Origin: Nitrososphaerota archaeon
Lineage (GTDB): Archaea > Thermoproteota > Nitrososphaeria > Nitrososphaerales > Nitrososphaeraceae
Direction of reading: 5' to 3'
Assembly (NCBI GenBank): GCA_005877345.1
Contig: VBPR01000066.1
Span: 1 to 6,299, forward strand
Length of the DNA stretch: 6,299 nt
Below are positions 1 to 4,876 of this stretch, in pieces. The stretch's first letter is position 1. Every line of letters begins with the position of its first letter. The position numbers were made by a program, and so were the translations under genes. The notes below the pieces were generated by a model. The model had not been told where the DNA came from. It did no database searches and worked only from the letters and a program-made list of their open reading frames with translations.

Positions 1-95
1 CCTTGACAAGTTACATAGTGAGCATTCATCTGAGACAAGGGAAAGTGTGTGCCACACTTAGGACAAGGATATGAAGGCTCTTGAGATGGTATCAA
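1..95 (-). CDS. Zinc-finger protein, N-terminal part only
   Basis: The start is TTG overlapping the upstream TGA (TTGA), with GGAGA 6 bases away (102-106). No ATG is available in this frame. The visible 31 residues contain one finger: C11-x2-C14 (CPKCGTHF), then H26-x4-C30 (HYVTC). C-x2-C-x11-H-x4-C is a C2HC finger of the general zinc-finger type. The gene runs off the left edge, so the rest of the protein and its function are unknown. Confidence 0.65.
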   Translation of the reverse strand, partial: MIPSQEPSYPCPKCGTHFPLSQMNAHYVTCQ

Positions 96-412
96 GATTG
101 GTCTCCATCTTTAGGCTCGGATTGAGTCTCCCAAGGTGGTGGTGGAATATAAGAGCTTTCAGCATGATCAGCATTCTTCTTGTTAAGTCTTCGAGTCTCC
201 CATCCCTTTCTAACCCTCTCTGAATATTTGATAGGATTAGGAGAAGCTCTAACATACTTTGGAATGATAATGAAACGAATGTACTCTTGGACTGTCATAG
301 AGTATTCTTCAGCAAGCTTAGCAATAACATCCCATTGTTGAACAGTCATTGTCTGCATGAACTTTGTATTCTTCTCTTTCTTGTTGTCTCGAAGCTGTGT
401 CTTACTTGTCAT
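92..412 (-). CDS. Ribbon-helix-helix-like DNA-binding protein, 106 aa
   Basis: The ATG has AGGAG 9 bases upstream. Residues 17-53 have the order expected of a CopG/Arc-type ribbon-helix-helix: a strand KFMQTMTV, helix A QQWDVIAKLAEEYS, the turn MTVQ, helix B EYIRFIIIPKYV. Such proteins dimerise through the strand and bind operator DNA with it. A basic region (ERVRKGWETRRLNKKN) and an acidic, proline-containing tail (YIPPPPWETQSEPKDGDQS) follow. It is probably a transcriptional regulator, perhaps of this gene cluster, which is inference. The TGA overlaps the TTG start of the last gene. Confidence 0.72.
   Translation of the reverse strand: MTSKTQLRDNKKEKNTKFMQTMTVQQWDVIAKLAEEYSMTVQEYIRFIIIPKYVRASPNPIKYSERVRKGWETRRLNKKNADHAESSYIPPPPWETQSEPKDGDQS
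102..106 (-). promoter_or_regulatory. Ribosome binding site for the TTG start at 95
   Basis: GGAGA ends 6 bases before TTG, inside the last codons of the ribbon-helix-helix-like gene. It supports the non-ATG start. Confidence 0.55.
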
Positions 413-525
413 TTCTTGTAGCTCCTGATGGACTCTAAGGCTTGCTTAGTGACAACAACACGGATACCATCCTTCTTCCAGGTGAGACCTTGAAGCTTAA
501 GTTTTAGAAGAGTAAGGAATTTCAT
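409..525 (-). CDS. Unrecognised basic 38-aa microprotein
   Basis: The ATG follows the upstream TAG with no gap, and GAGG lies 11 bases upstream. The product is basic: MKFLTLLKLKLQGLTW, then KKDGIRVVVTKQALESIRSYKK. The second half has a strand followed by a helix and could be part of a small DNA-binding fold, but this is speculation. It ends in a TGA overlapping the ATG of the ribbon-helix-helix-like gene, so it may be its coupled leader. Confidence 0.55.
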   Translation of the reverse strand: MKFLTLLKLKLQGLTWKKDGIRVVVTKQALESIRSYKK

Positions 526-681
526 CTATCTCAAATCCTCAGGAACAAGCTTTGCATTAGGATGGTAACACCTTAGCATTTTTTGATTATGAGTCAAATC
601 ATATCTACAATCCATACATTCATGATTGTAGTTTATGAAGTATTGTTCTCTTGAATATTCTACTTTTATTGCATAGCTCAT
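526..681 (-). CDS. Small zinc-finger-like protein, 51 aa
   Basis: The ATG overlaps the upstream TGA, and AAAGGT lies about 9 bases upstream. The product has H20-E-C22-x2-C25 (HECMDC) followed by C38-x-H40 (RCYHP), giving a C-x2-C-x12-C-x-H arrangement that could hold one zinc. The N-terminus (IKVEYSREQYFINYN) is strand-like and the C-terminus short (NAKLVPEDLR). No family is recognised. The TAG abuts the next ATG directly. Confidence 0.6.
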   Translation of the reverse strand: MSYAIKVEYSREQYFINYNHECMDCRYDLTHNQKMLRCYHPNAKLVPEDLR

Positions 682-758
682 TTGGATTCGACCTTTCGAG
701 CATCATAGTAGTCATCAATGGCCCTTCCTTGTTCTACTGAAGGCTTAGGAGTCATCAT
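678..758 (-). CDS. Very small 26-aa microprotein
   Basis: It begins at ATGATG, where the first ATG overlaps the upstream TGA. It ends in a TGA overlapping the next ATG. The product is polar and charged (VEQGRAIDDYYDARKVESK). A weak GGGTG lies upstream, and an in-frame TTG five codons earlier is an alternative start. The argument for coding is only that it exactly bridges two otherwise separated genes with the same overlap pattern; it could be a non-functional leader. Function unknown. Confidence 0.4.
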   Translation of the reverse strand: MMTPKPSVEQGRAIDDYYDARKVESK

Positions 759-868
759 TTGATGAACACCCAAGAGTCTGCATCTCTGAATCTGATAGGA
801 GCATTTGTATAGAACAGGTCAAGCTCGAATCTAAGCTTGTAGTATTGGTCAAGGAGTTTGTCAGTCAT
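755..868 (-). CDS. Unrecognised 37-aa microprotein
   Basis: The ATG overlaps the upstream TGA and has AGGGAG 8 bases upstream, a strong ribosome site. The product is a helix-like N-terminus (KLLDQYYKLRFELDLFY) followed by NAPIRFRDADSWVFIK. It has no cysteines and no membrane segment. Function unknown. The TGA overlaps the next ATG. Coding is supported by the ribosome site and overlaps at both ends. Confidence 0.6.
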   Translation of the reverse strand: MTDKLLDQYYKLRFELDLFYTNAPIRFRDADSWVFIK

Positions 869-1005
869 TTTAGATACTCCCTAATCTCTTTGATGATCTG
901 AATGTTATGATGTTGCTTTAGAAGCACAAGCCAAAGCTCAAGTTGTTTCTTTGGGATTGCTATGTCAATTTCCAAGGGTTTCTCTGTTTCAGTTGTAGTT
1001 GTCAA
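865..1005 (-). CDS. 46-aa protein, possible ribbon-helix-helix
   Basis: No ATG exists in this frame. TTG is chosen because AAAGGAG lies 10 bases upstream. A Thr-rich start (MTTTTETEKP) is followed by a strand-like EIDIAIP, a helix KKQLELWLVLLKQHH and a second helix NIQIIKEIREYLK. That strand-helix-helix order and ~36-residue size match a ribbon-helix-helix DNA-binding unit, but the sequence alone does not prove it. The TGA overlaps the next ATG (ATGA). Confidence 0.6.
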   Translation of the reverse strand: MTTTTETEKPLEIDIAIPKKQLELWLVLLKQHHNIQIIKEIREYLK

Positions 1006-1015
1006 GGTCTCTGTG

Positions 1016-1022
1016 CTCCTTT
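1016..1022 (-). promoter_or_regulatory. Ribosome binding site for the TTG start at 1005
   Basis: AAAGGAG sits in the 24-base gap after the previous gene's stop, 10 bases before TTG. It is the strongest site in this part of the window and is the main reason for calling a non-ATG start. Confidence 0.6.
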
Positions 1023-1029
1023 CTTGTGA

Positions 1030-1191
1030 CTACAATAGATAGGGGGATGTACAGATATAAGCATAGTGTAACTCAGAAAAAGGGTTAGTGGTAACAGAGG
1101 ATTCAGCTAACAGAGCAATCGGGCATTTCTTCTGCTGGAATCTACAGGTGAATAGCAATTCACAAGCCTTAGACTCTGACTTTAGCATCAT
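1030..1191 (-). CDS. Microprotein with four cysteines, 53 aa
   Basis: It starts at the first of two ATGs, 8 bases after the upstream TAG, with only a weak GGT element before it. The product has C10, C16, C23 and C47 (ACELLFTCRFQQKKCPIALL, then YAYICTSPYLL). This could be a single metal site, but the spacing is irregular and a zinc fold is not certain. It fills most of an otherwise gene-free interval in the same orientation as its neighbours. No family is recognised. The two largest gaps of the window lie on either side of it (8 and 24 bases). Confidence 0.5.
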   Translation of the reverse strand: MMLKSESKACELLFTCRFQQKKCPIALLAESSVTTNPFSELHYAYICTSPYLL

Positions 1192-1199
1192 GTTACCAA

Positions 1200-1985
1200 C
1201 TAAGGGAGAGAGATGTTTGCGGGTTGCAAGACAGACTGTAGAGCTTCTTGGAGAGATTTGAAGAGACCTGGAATAGACATGAGAGATTGAGCCTTGTCAA
1301 TGTACATTTTCTTCTCTGCATCATTCAGTTGAGAGAAGCTTCGAGTAGATGAAACAGGTGTAGTAGCAACTGGCATTGGAGTAGCAGAAGGTGGAGCAGA
1401 GAAGGCCTGTGTAGTAGCTCCTGATGCTTCAGCATCTTCCTTGGATTGTCTTCGCTTAGCAACTACAATCTGTTGGTTGATGAAACGTTGCTCGAAGAGA
1501 GATATTTCATCAGGAGATGCAGGGATGGCAGTATAGACTCTGACAGATTTACGATCTGGAGCAATGTCAAATGTGAAGGGAAAGTCGCTGCATCTGAAAA
1601 ACGCTTTGCCTTCTTGGTTCTTGGTAGGGACTCCCCATGCTCTTGGGTTGAGTGCTCTGTGTTTCAATGTCAGATTGTCAGTGGTTCCCACGAAAACATT
1701 GTCTTCACGAGATGCTTTGAGTTTGCGGTTCTCTGCTTCAACAGCATTCAGTCTTGCAAGGATTTGCTCATAACTAACTTGAGCCATTGTTTTTCCGAAC
1801 TCACTTAGTTGAAGCTCGGTAATAAAGTCTGTGTCATACCAACACTTCTCACAGTACCATCTCCTTAACTCGATATTATAGAAGGTTTGAATGGTCTCTT
1901 CACACTGGAAGCATGGGCCTATTCTGTATGTGAAGAAGTTCTGGAATCCTAAAGCTTCAAGCTTTTGAAGAAGAGAGAGAGTCAT
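1200..1985 (-). CDS. 261-aa zinc-ribbon, coiled-coil modular protein
   Basis: The ATG overlaps the upstream TGA, and no ribosome site is visible, so it probably depends on coupled translation. The modules are: a zinc ribbon with C25-x2-C28 and C45-x2-C48 (CFQC, CEKC); a coiled coil around residues 71-91 (YEQILARLNAVEAENRKLKA); a compact beta-rich domain about 97-175 (FFRCSDFPFTFDIAPDRKSV, then RVYTAIPASPDEI); a basic stretch VVAKRRQSKED; a Pro/Ser/Thr/Ala-rich disordered linker about 187-215; and a C-terminal helical region (AEKKMYIDKAQSLM, LQEALQSVL). This resembles scaffold or nucleic-acid-associated proteins in general; no family is recognised. An internal ATG at residue 67 could start a shorter form but lacks a good ribosome site. 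Confidence 0.8.
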   Translation of the reverse strand: MTLSLLQKLEALGFQNFFTYRIGPCFQCEETIQTFYNIELRRWYCEKCWYDTDFITELQLSEFGKTMAQVSYEQILARLNAVEAENRKLKASREDNVFVGTTDNLTLKHRALNPRAWGVPTKNQEGKAFFRCSDFPFTFDIAPDRKSVRVYTAIPASPDEISLFEQRFINQQIVVAKRRQSKEDAEASGATTQAFSAPPSATPMPVATTPVSSTRSFSQLNDAEKKMYIDKAQSLMSIPGLFKSLQEALQSVLQPANISLP

Positions 1986-2326
1986 ATCTGTGAAGTGTAG
2001 GCTTGCTTTGATTGATATGCTCGAAGGTTCATCTTACGAAGAGTAGAAGCCTTGCTGCCTGAACCATCATAATACTTCTGAGGACTCCATCCTCTAACCT
2101 TGAAGAGTGGCTCCCAAATACGATAAACCCAATCAGTTCTTGTCAATCTGTAGCAATATTGACCCTTAGTAATTGTAGAACCTCTCTTATTGGTAATAAG
2201 CTGTAGGTAAAGCTCGAAGTCAATTCCATAAACATCTTGGAGCTTACAGATGTCAACTTCATAGTCGAACAATCTGTTTCTCCAGTAAGGTGGGTCAACA
2301 TAATGACACTGTGGACATTCTCTCAT
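1982..2326 (-). CDS. Unrecognised 114-aa protein with N-terminal Cys pair
   Basis: The ATG overlaps the methyltransferase TGA. The protein opens with C4-x2-C7 (CPQCH) followed directly by DPPYWRNRLFDYEVDIC. C27 and C58 are the only other cysteines and could complete a metal site. The middle has helices and strands rich in aromatics (YGIDFELYLQLI, YCYRLTRTDWVYRIWEPLF), and the end is basic (KASTLRKMNLRAYQSKQ). DPPYW resembles a methyltransferase catalytic box, but the protein is too small and lacks an AdoMet site, so I treat that as coincidence. Co-translation with the methyltransferase could suggest a partner role, but this is unproven. The TGA overlaps the next ATG. Confidence 0.75.
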   Translation of the reverse strand: MRECPQCHYVDPPYWRNRLFDYEVDICKLQDVYGIDFELYLQLITNKRGSTITKGQYCYRLTRTDWVYRIWEPLFKVRGWSPQKYYDGSGSKASTLRKMNLRAYQSKQAYTSQI

Positions 2327-2766
2327 AGTTTTCTATTCCAAGTGATGTACTTCTCTGAGTAATTAACATGATCATAGACTACAATCATTGAGGCGTATGC
2401 TGCATGATGTTTGTTTGGTGGAAAGATAAGTCTCTGATTCAAGAATCTGATTTGAGAAGCATAAGGATGAATCCATCTCTGAAACCATCTTGCTGAAGTA
2501 TCTACAGGAAGAAGCATCACTATAGTCTTTCCTTGAATATGTTCAATGAGAGACTTTCTAATCCAAGGAGCTTTATCTGAGTAAGGTGGATTGACATAGT
2601 TACGGAGACCCCAAGATAAAGCTAAACCGTCGAATTTAGGATTCAAAGGACATGGATCAAAGTCAAAATGAAATTCTGAATCAAGCTGATTGTATAACCA
2701 TTCAGGTGTAGCAGTAGAATCTTTTGCTCCATTCCAATATCCTGCTAAAGCTAAAGCTCCTCTCAT
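2323..2766 (-). CDS. Phage-type DNA N6-adenine methyltransferase (Dam family)
   Basis: This AdoMet-dependent enzyme should methylate adenine in DNA. It matches the phage Dam family (Pfam PF05869) in order: TPEWLYNQLDSEFHFDFDPC near the start, DGLALSW, the catalytic NPPY (residues 59-62) followed by SDKAPW, MLLPVDTSARWF, and a final RFLNQRLIF segment. The (N/D)PPY box is the amino-methyltransferase catalytic motif. At 147 aa it is slightly short for the family, and no target-recognition domain is visible, so the methylated sequence cannot be predicted. I prefer the ATG at 2766 (AGGAAG upstream, ATGA overlap). A GTG at 2805 would add 13 residues but would lie deep inside the upstream zinc-ribbon gene. 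No restriction endonuclease accompanies it, which fits genome protection or regulation rather than a classical restriction-modification pair. Confidence 0.88.
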   Translation of the reverse strand: MRGALALAGYWNGAKDSTATPEWLYNQLDSEFHFDFDPCPLNPKFDGLALSWGLRNYVNPPYSDKAPWIRKSLIEHIQGKTIVMLLPVDTSARWFQRWIHPYASQIRFLNQRLIFPPNKHHAAYASMIVVYDHVNYSEKYITWNRKL

Positions 2767-2912
2767 TCTTTGTACTTCCTGAAGCTCTCTGTTGAATGAC
2801 CACACTTTAAACAGGTAACAGTAATCAAGGCTCCACCTTCATATCTCTGATATTCGTATTCATGAATTGTAGTCTCTGAACATTGATTGCAGAAGGACTT
2901 GTTTCTGCTCAT
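2763..2912 (-). CDS. Zinc-ribbon microprotein, 49 aa
   Basis: The ATG overlaps the upstream TGA. The product is a minimal zinc ribbon: C8-x2-C11 (CNQC), a hairpin-forming stretch with YEYQRYEGGALITV, then C34-x2-C37 (CLKCGH) and a basic end FRKYKE. The spacing of 22 residues between the pairs is normal for ribbons. It resembles the zinc-ribbon domains of transcription factors, but no family can be named. Its TGA overlaps the ATG of the methyltransferase, which is why that gene is given the downstream start. Confidence 0.7.
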   Translation of the reverse strand: MSRNKSFCNQCSETTIHEYEYQRYEGGALITVTCLKCGHSTESFRKYKE

Positions 2913-3046
2913 TTGGGTCTCGACTTGCAGAAGTGAATCTTTGAAGCTTGCTTTTCATTGGTATACCATCCACCACATAGATCACAGACATACATCACTT
3001 TGCCATCAGGGAATGTGACTTTGTGAAATGGTCTACTTCCAAGCAT
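2909..3046 (-). CDS. C2HC zinc-finger microprotein, 45 aa
   Basis: The ATG follows the upstream TAG with no gap. The product is essentially one finger: a hairpin lead-in (KVTFPDGKVMYVC), C21-x2-C24 (CDLC), GGWYT, then H38-x-C40 and a basic tail KSRPK. C-x2-C-x13-H-x-C matches the general CCHC/treble-clef-like finger pattern. It is too short for catalysis, so a DNA, RNA or protein adaptor role is the natural inference. The TGA overlaps the next ATG (ATGA). The coding case rests on this exact chaining and on the conserved-looking ligand pattern. Confidence 0.7.
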   Translation of the reverse strand: MLGSRPFHKVTFPDGKVMYVCDLCGGWYTNEKQASKIHFCKSRPK

Positions 3047-3847
3047 CTAAGCCATGTCCCAATGGTTTCTCATAAAGTGTTTACGAATAGTTGATTGTCT
3101 CCGGATTCTGTCAAACTGGGCCATCTCTCTTCTCCTTCTGCATCCGCAAAAGTCATCATAAGTATCACAGCTACATTGACACTCAGGATGGTTCATAGTG
3201 GTAAGCTTAGTAGTCCAATCTTGGATTGTCATCTCTGTATGACAGTTTCTACACTTCACCATCCTACCAATGGGATAGCCATACATGAATCCACTAACTG
3301 AAGTATTGGAGAAGGTGGGAAACTCCACAATCCAGAAGGTAGAGTTAGGAAGTTGTTGAGTCCAATAATAGCTTGGTTTTCCATCTCTCCAAGGATTACC
3401 TTTGAAGTGCTGCTTCTGAATAGCTTGGTCTTCGACTTTGGGAAGCTCTAACATCATAGGAGCAAGTAGAATAGCAACATCAACATCTTTACGGGAGAAT
3501 ATCATAGGTAAGGGTTCTGGAGAATGTACTACTTGAATCTTTGAGAAAGGAGAGTTCTGAAGGAATCTCATAGCTTGAAGAAGGTCTTTCTCATCAAACT
3601 CATAGAACCACTTGTCATACTCTTGATGAATCCTTGGTAACACTTCAGAAGGAGCAGAGACTTTGATGTTAGGATACTTCTGATGGTCTCTGAAGAATCT
3701 CTCTCTCCAGAATTGGAGTACTACTCCTGGTTCAGTAGTAAGGCCATATCTTCGAAGCTTAGAACCTTCAGCATAGTGGTACTGAGTCTTGGGGTCAAGT
3801 TCTCCACACTTCTCAATGAACTTGGAGATGATACTACTTTGATTCAT
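3047..3847 (-). CDS. 266-aa protein with C-terminal Cys/His cluster
   Basis: I choose the ATG at 3847, preceded by GAGAAG at 8-base spacing. An in-frame TTG two codons upstream sits too close to that site. The first ~195 residues are unrecognised, soluble-looking and aromatic-rich (VVLQFWRERFFRDHQKYP, DKWFYEFDEKDLLQAMRFL, GKPSYYWTQQLPNSTFWIV). The C-terminus holds C199-x2-C202, then NHPECQCSCDTYDDFCGC (H220, C223, C225, C227, C234, C236) and a basic tail RRRREMAQFDRIRRQ with RKHFMRNHW. Eight Cys/His ligands could bind two metals, and the Arg-rich tail suggests nucleic-acid contact. This is domain-level inference. The TAG abuts the ATG of the following zinc microgene. Confidence 0.8.
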   Translation of the reverse strand: MNQSSIISKFIEKCGELDPKTQYHYAEGSKLRRYGLTTEPGVVLQFWRERFFRDHQKYPNIKVSAPSEVLPRIHQEYDKWFYEFDEKDLLQAMRFLQNSPFSKIQVVHSPEPLPMIFSRKDVDVAILLAPMMLELPKVEDQAIQKQHFKGNPWRDGKPSYYWTQQLPNSTFWIVEFPTFSNTSVSGFMYGYPIGRMVKCRNCHTEMTIQDWTTKLTTMNHPECQCSCDTYDDFCGCRRRREMAQFDRIRRQSTIRKHFMRNHWDMA

Positions 3848-4049
3848 TGTCAAATCTTCTCATTGGACTACAGTTGTTGCAATACCAAGTTCCACTACTT
3901 GTCCTGAAAGCAGTTCCACCAACTTCTTCAAGATTCTTCTTACACTTAGAACAAGATTTTTTGAGTGTACGTCTCAATGAAGCTTTTTGATGTGGATTAG
4001 TTACACTCTTCATTCTGTCTATATCAAATTCTCTACTCTCTGAAGTCAT
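3834..4049 (-). CDS. Zinc-ribbon protein, 71 aa
   Basis: The start ATG overlaps the upstream TGA (ATGA). A basic N-terminal half (QKASLRRTLKKS) leads into a four-cysteine ribbon: C33-x2-C36 (CSKC) and C57-x2-C60 (CNNC), separated by 20 residues with a beta-hairpin-like GGTAFRTSSGTWYC. This is the classical zinc-ribbon layout found in many transcription- and replication-related small proteins, but no specific family is recognisable. The end overlaps the next gene by 14 bases. Confidence 0.8.
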   Translation of the reverse strand: MTSESREFDIDRMKSVTNPHQKASLRRTLKKSCSKCKKNLEEVGGTAFRTSSGTWYCNNCSPMRRFDNESK

Positions 4050-4534
4050 TCTGATTCATCTCTCTTCTTAGCTTCCTCTATCAGTCTCTCATATTCATCA
4101 ACTTGAGTAGGCTTTCTTGTCTTGAAACGAGCCTTACCTTCATTGACTACTCTGTCAAGTCTACTCTCTGCTACTTTCCCCTTTGGAGTCTCCTTAATTT
4201 TCTTTACAAGAGTCTTGTTGAACTGTGAAAATTGAAGTGATGACTTTGCAGTATATTGAATCCGCTTACCTCTTCTGAACTGTCCACTTCTATGGCCAAG
4301 AGGAATTAGAGGAAGAGGTATGTTGAAATGAATCAGAAGAAGAGATACAGTTAACAGTAGAAGAAGTTGAAAGAGATAGGTTGAAAACTGTTGACTTGTA
4401 TTGTTGAAGTTGATGAGTCCAATGGAGAAGTAAGTGTAGGGTCTTATTGGAACAACATCAGGAAACAGAATATCTATAGAGCCTGCTGCAAATGTAGCTG
4501 TAAGAATGACTGAGAGAAGAATGAGAGACCTCAT
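4046..4534 (-). CDS. Two-pass membrane protein with basic cytoplasmic tail
   Basis: The 162-aa product begins with a hydrophobic segment (residues 3-17, LILLSVILTATFAAG) that could be a signal peptide or a signal anchor. A polar loop of about 35 residues follows, with adjacent N-x-S/T sequons at NNTS (44-47). A second strongly hydrophobic segment spans about 53-70 and continues into NIPLPLIPLG. The remaining ~80 residues are rich in Lys and Arg (RRGKR, KKIKETPKGK, RFKTRK) and end in a charged helix (VDEYERLIEEAKKRDE). By the positive-inside rule the tail is cytoplasmic and the loop external. No family is recognised. A holin is unlikely because of the long basic tail. A role in anchoring nucleic acid or a complex at the membrane would be inference. 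Both gene ends overlap neighbours by ATGA. Confidence 0.8.
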   Translation of the reverse strand: MRSLILLSVILTATFAAGSIDILFPDVVPIRPYTYFSIGLINFNNTSQQFSTYLFQLLLLLTVSLLLIHFNIPLPLIPLGHRSGQFRRGKRIQYTAKSSLQFSQFNKTLVKKIKETPKGKVAESRLDRVVNEGKARFKTRKPTQVDEYERLIEEAKKRDESE

Positions 4535-4761
4535 GATTCTTCTAACTCTCTTTCGACTTCCTTCCAGTTGAAGACTCCCTGTTTGAAGTCAGCAGATACT
4601 TTCCTCTGATTACCTGTAACATTTCCTCTTCTCTTGAACCATTCTTCAATCCAATAATCGAGCTTGCTCTTGTCAGCTTCAAGTAGTTCATCATGAAAGA
4701 TGTCAAGGTCTATCTCTATCTGATGAAGCACAAAGAAGTAGTGACTCTGATCAAAGCTCAT
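4531..4761 (-). CDS. Unrecognised acidic 76-aa protein
   Basis: The ATG start has a good AGGAG ribosome site (4771-4775) with 9-base spacing, located inside the upstream Cys-rich microgene. The product has no cysteine and no membrane segment. Its N-terminal half looks helical and acidic (QIEIDLDIFHDELLEAD), followed by an aromatic/basic stretch WIEEWFKRRG and a charged C-terminus. I do not recognise a family. The TGA overlaps the ATG of the membrane-protein gene (ATGA), so translation of the two is probably coupled. Confidence 0.7.
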   Translation of the reverse strand: MSFDQSHYFFVLHQIEIDLDIFHDELLEADKSKLDYWIEEWFKRRGNVTGNQRKVSADFKQGVFNWKEVERELEES

Positions 4762-4876
4762 TTTCTGAATCTCCTAAACAACATAAATGAAGACAATCTT
4801 CTCTATAGATACAAGAACACTTTTCACAGTAACAAGGACTTCTTGGTGGTTCAGATGGTACTCTTTCTCTTGACAT
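4751..4876 (-). CDS. Cysteine-rich microprotein, 41 aa
   Basis: The ATG shares one base with the upstream TAA (TAATG), and GAGAG lies 9 bases upstream. The short product has a polar N-terminus (MSRERVPSEPPRSP) and then a dense cluster: C15, C17, C20, C22, C28, H30, C32 and C33. Eight possible metal ligands within 19 residues suggest one or two zinc ions or another metal cluster, but the C-x-C-x2-C-x-C spacing is not a zinc ribbon I recognise. It ends 11 bases inside the next gene. Without it there would be a gap of over 110 bases in an otherwise gapless series. It could be a metal-binding regulator or a protein-interaction module; the function is unknown. Confidence 0.65.
   Translation of the reverse strand: MSRERVPSEPPRSPCYCEKCSCIYREDCLHLCCLGDSENEL

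Noticed and set aside
58..255. 65-aa minus-strand ORF
   Set aside because: It overlaps the ribbon-helix-helix-like gene and the zinc-finger gene in a third frame; its sequence lacks domain features and its start has no chaining.
1002..1064. 20-aa minus-strand ORF ending in a TGA that overlaps the TTG at 1005
   Set aside because: The TTGA overlap is tempting, but the frame overlaps the 53-aa gene, has no ribosome site, and the 53-aa frame explains the region better.
1446..1808. 120-aa plus-strand ORF (and a 69-aa one at 1564-1773)
   Set aside because: Both lie antisense inside the 261-aa zinc-ribbon gene, are low in charged residues, and oppose a uniform minus-strand arrangement.
1955..1970. 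Perfect 6-base inverted repeat with 4-base loop (CTTCAA..TTGAAG)
   Set aside because: It lies within the first codons of the 261-aa gene, is short, and has no T-run. It may be chance, though a hairpin here could affect translation.
2282..2296. DPPYW in the 114-aa protein, resembling a methyltransferase catalytic box
   Set aside because: The protein is too small and shows no AdoMet-binding region; the motif directly follows a CPQC pair, so it is probably coincidental.
3095..3301. Plus-strand ORFs at 3095-3301 and 3683-3907
   Set aside because: They are shadows of the 266-aa and 71-aa minus-strand genes and show no recognisable protein features.
3847..3853. TTG start two codons upstream for the 266-aa protein
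   Set aside because: The GAGAAG site is better spaced for the ATG at 3847.
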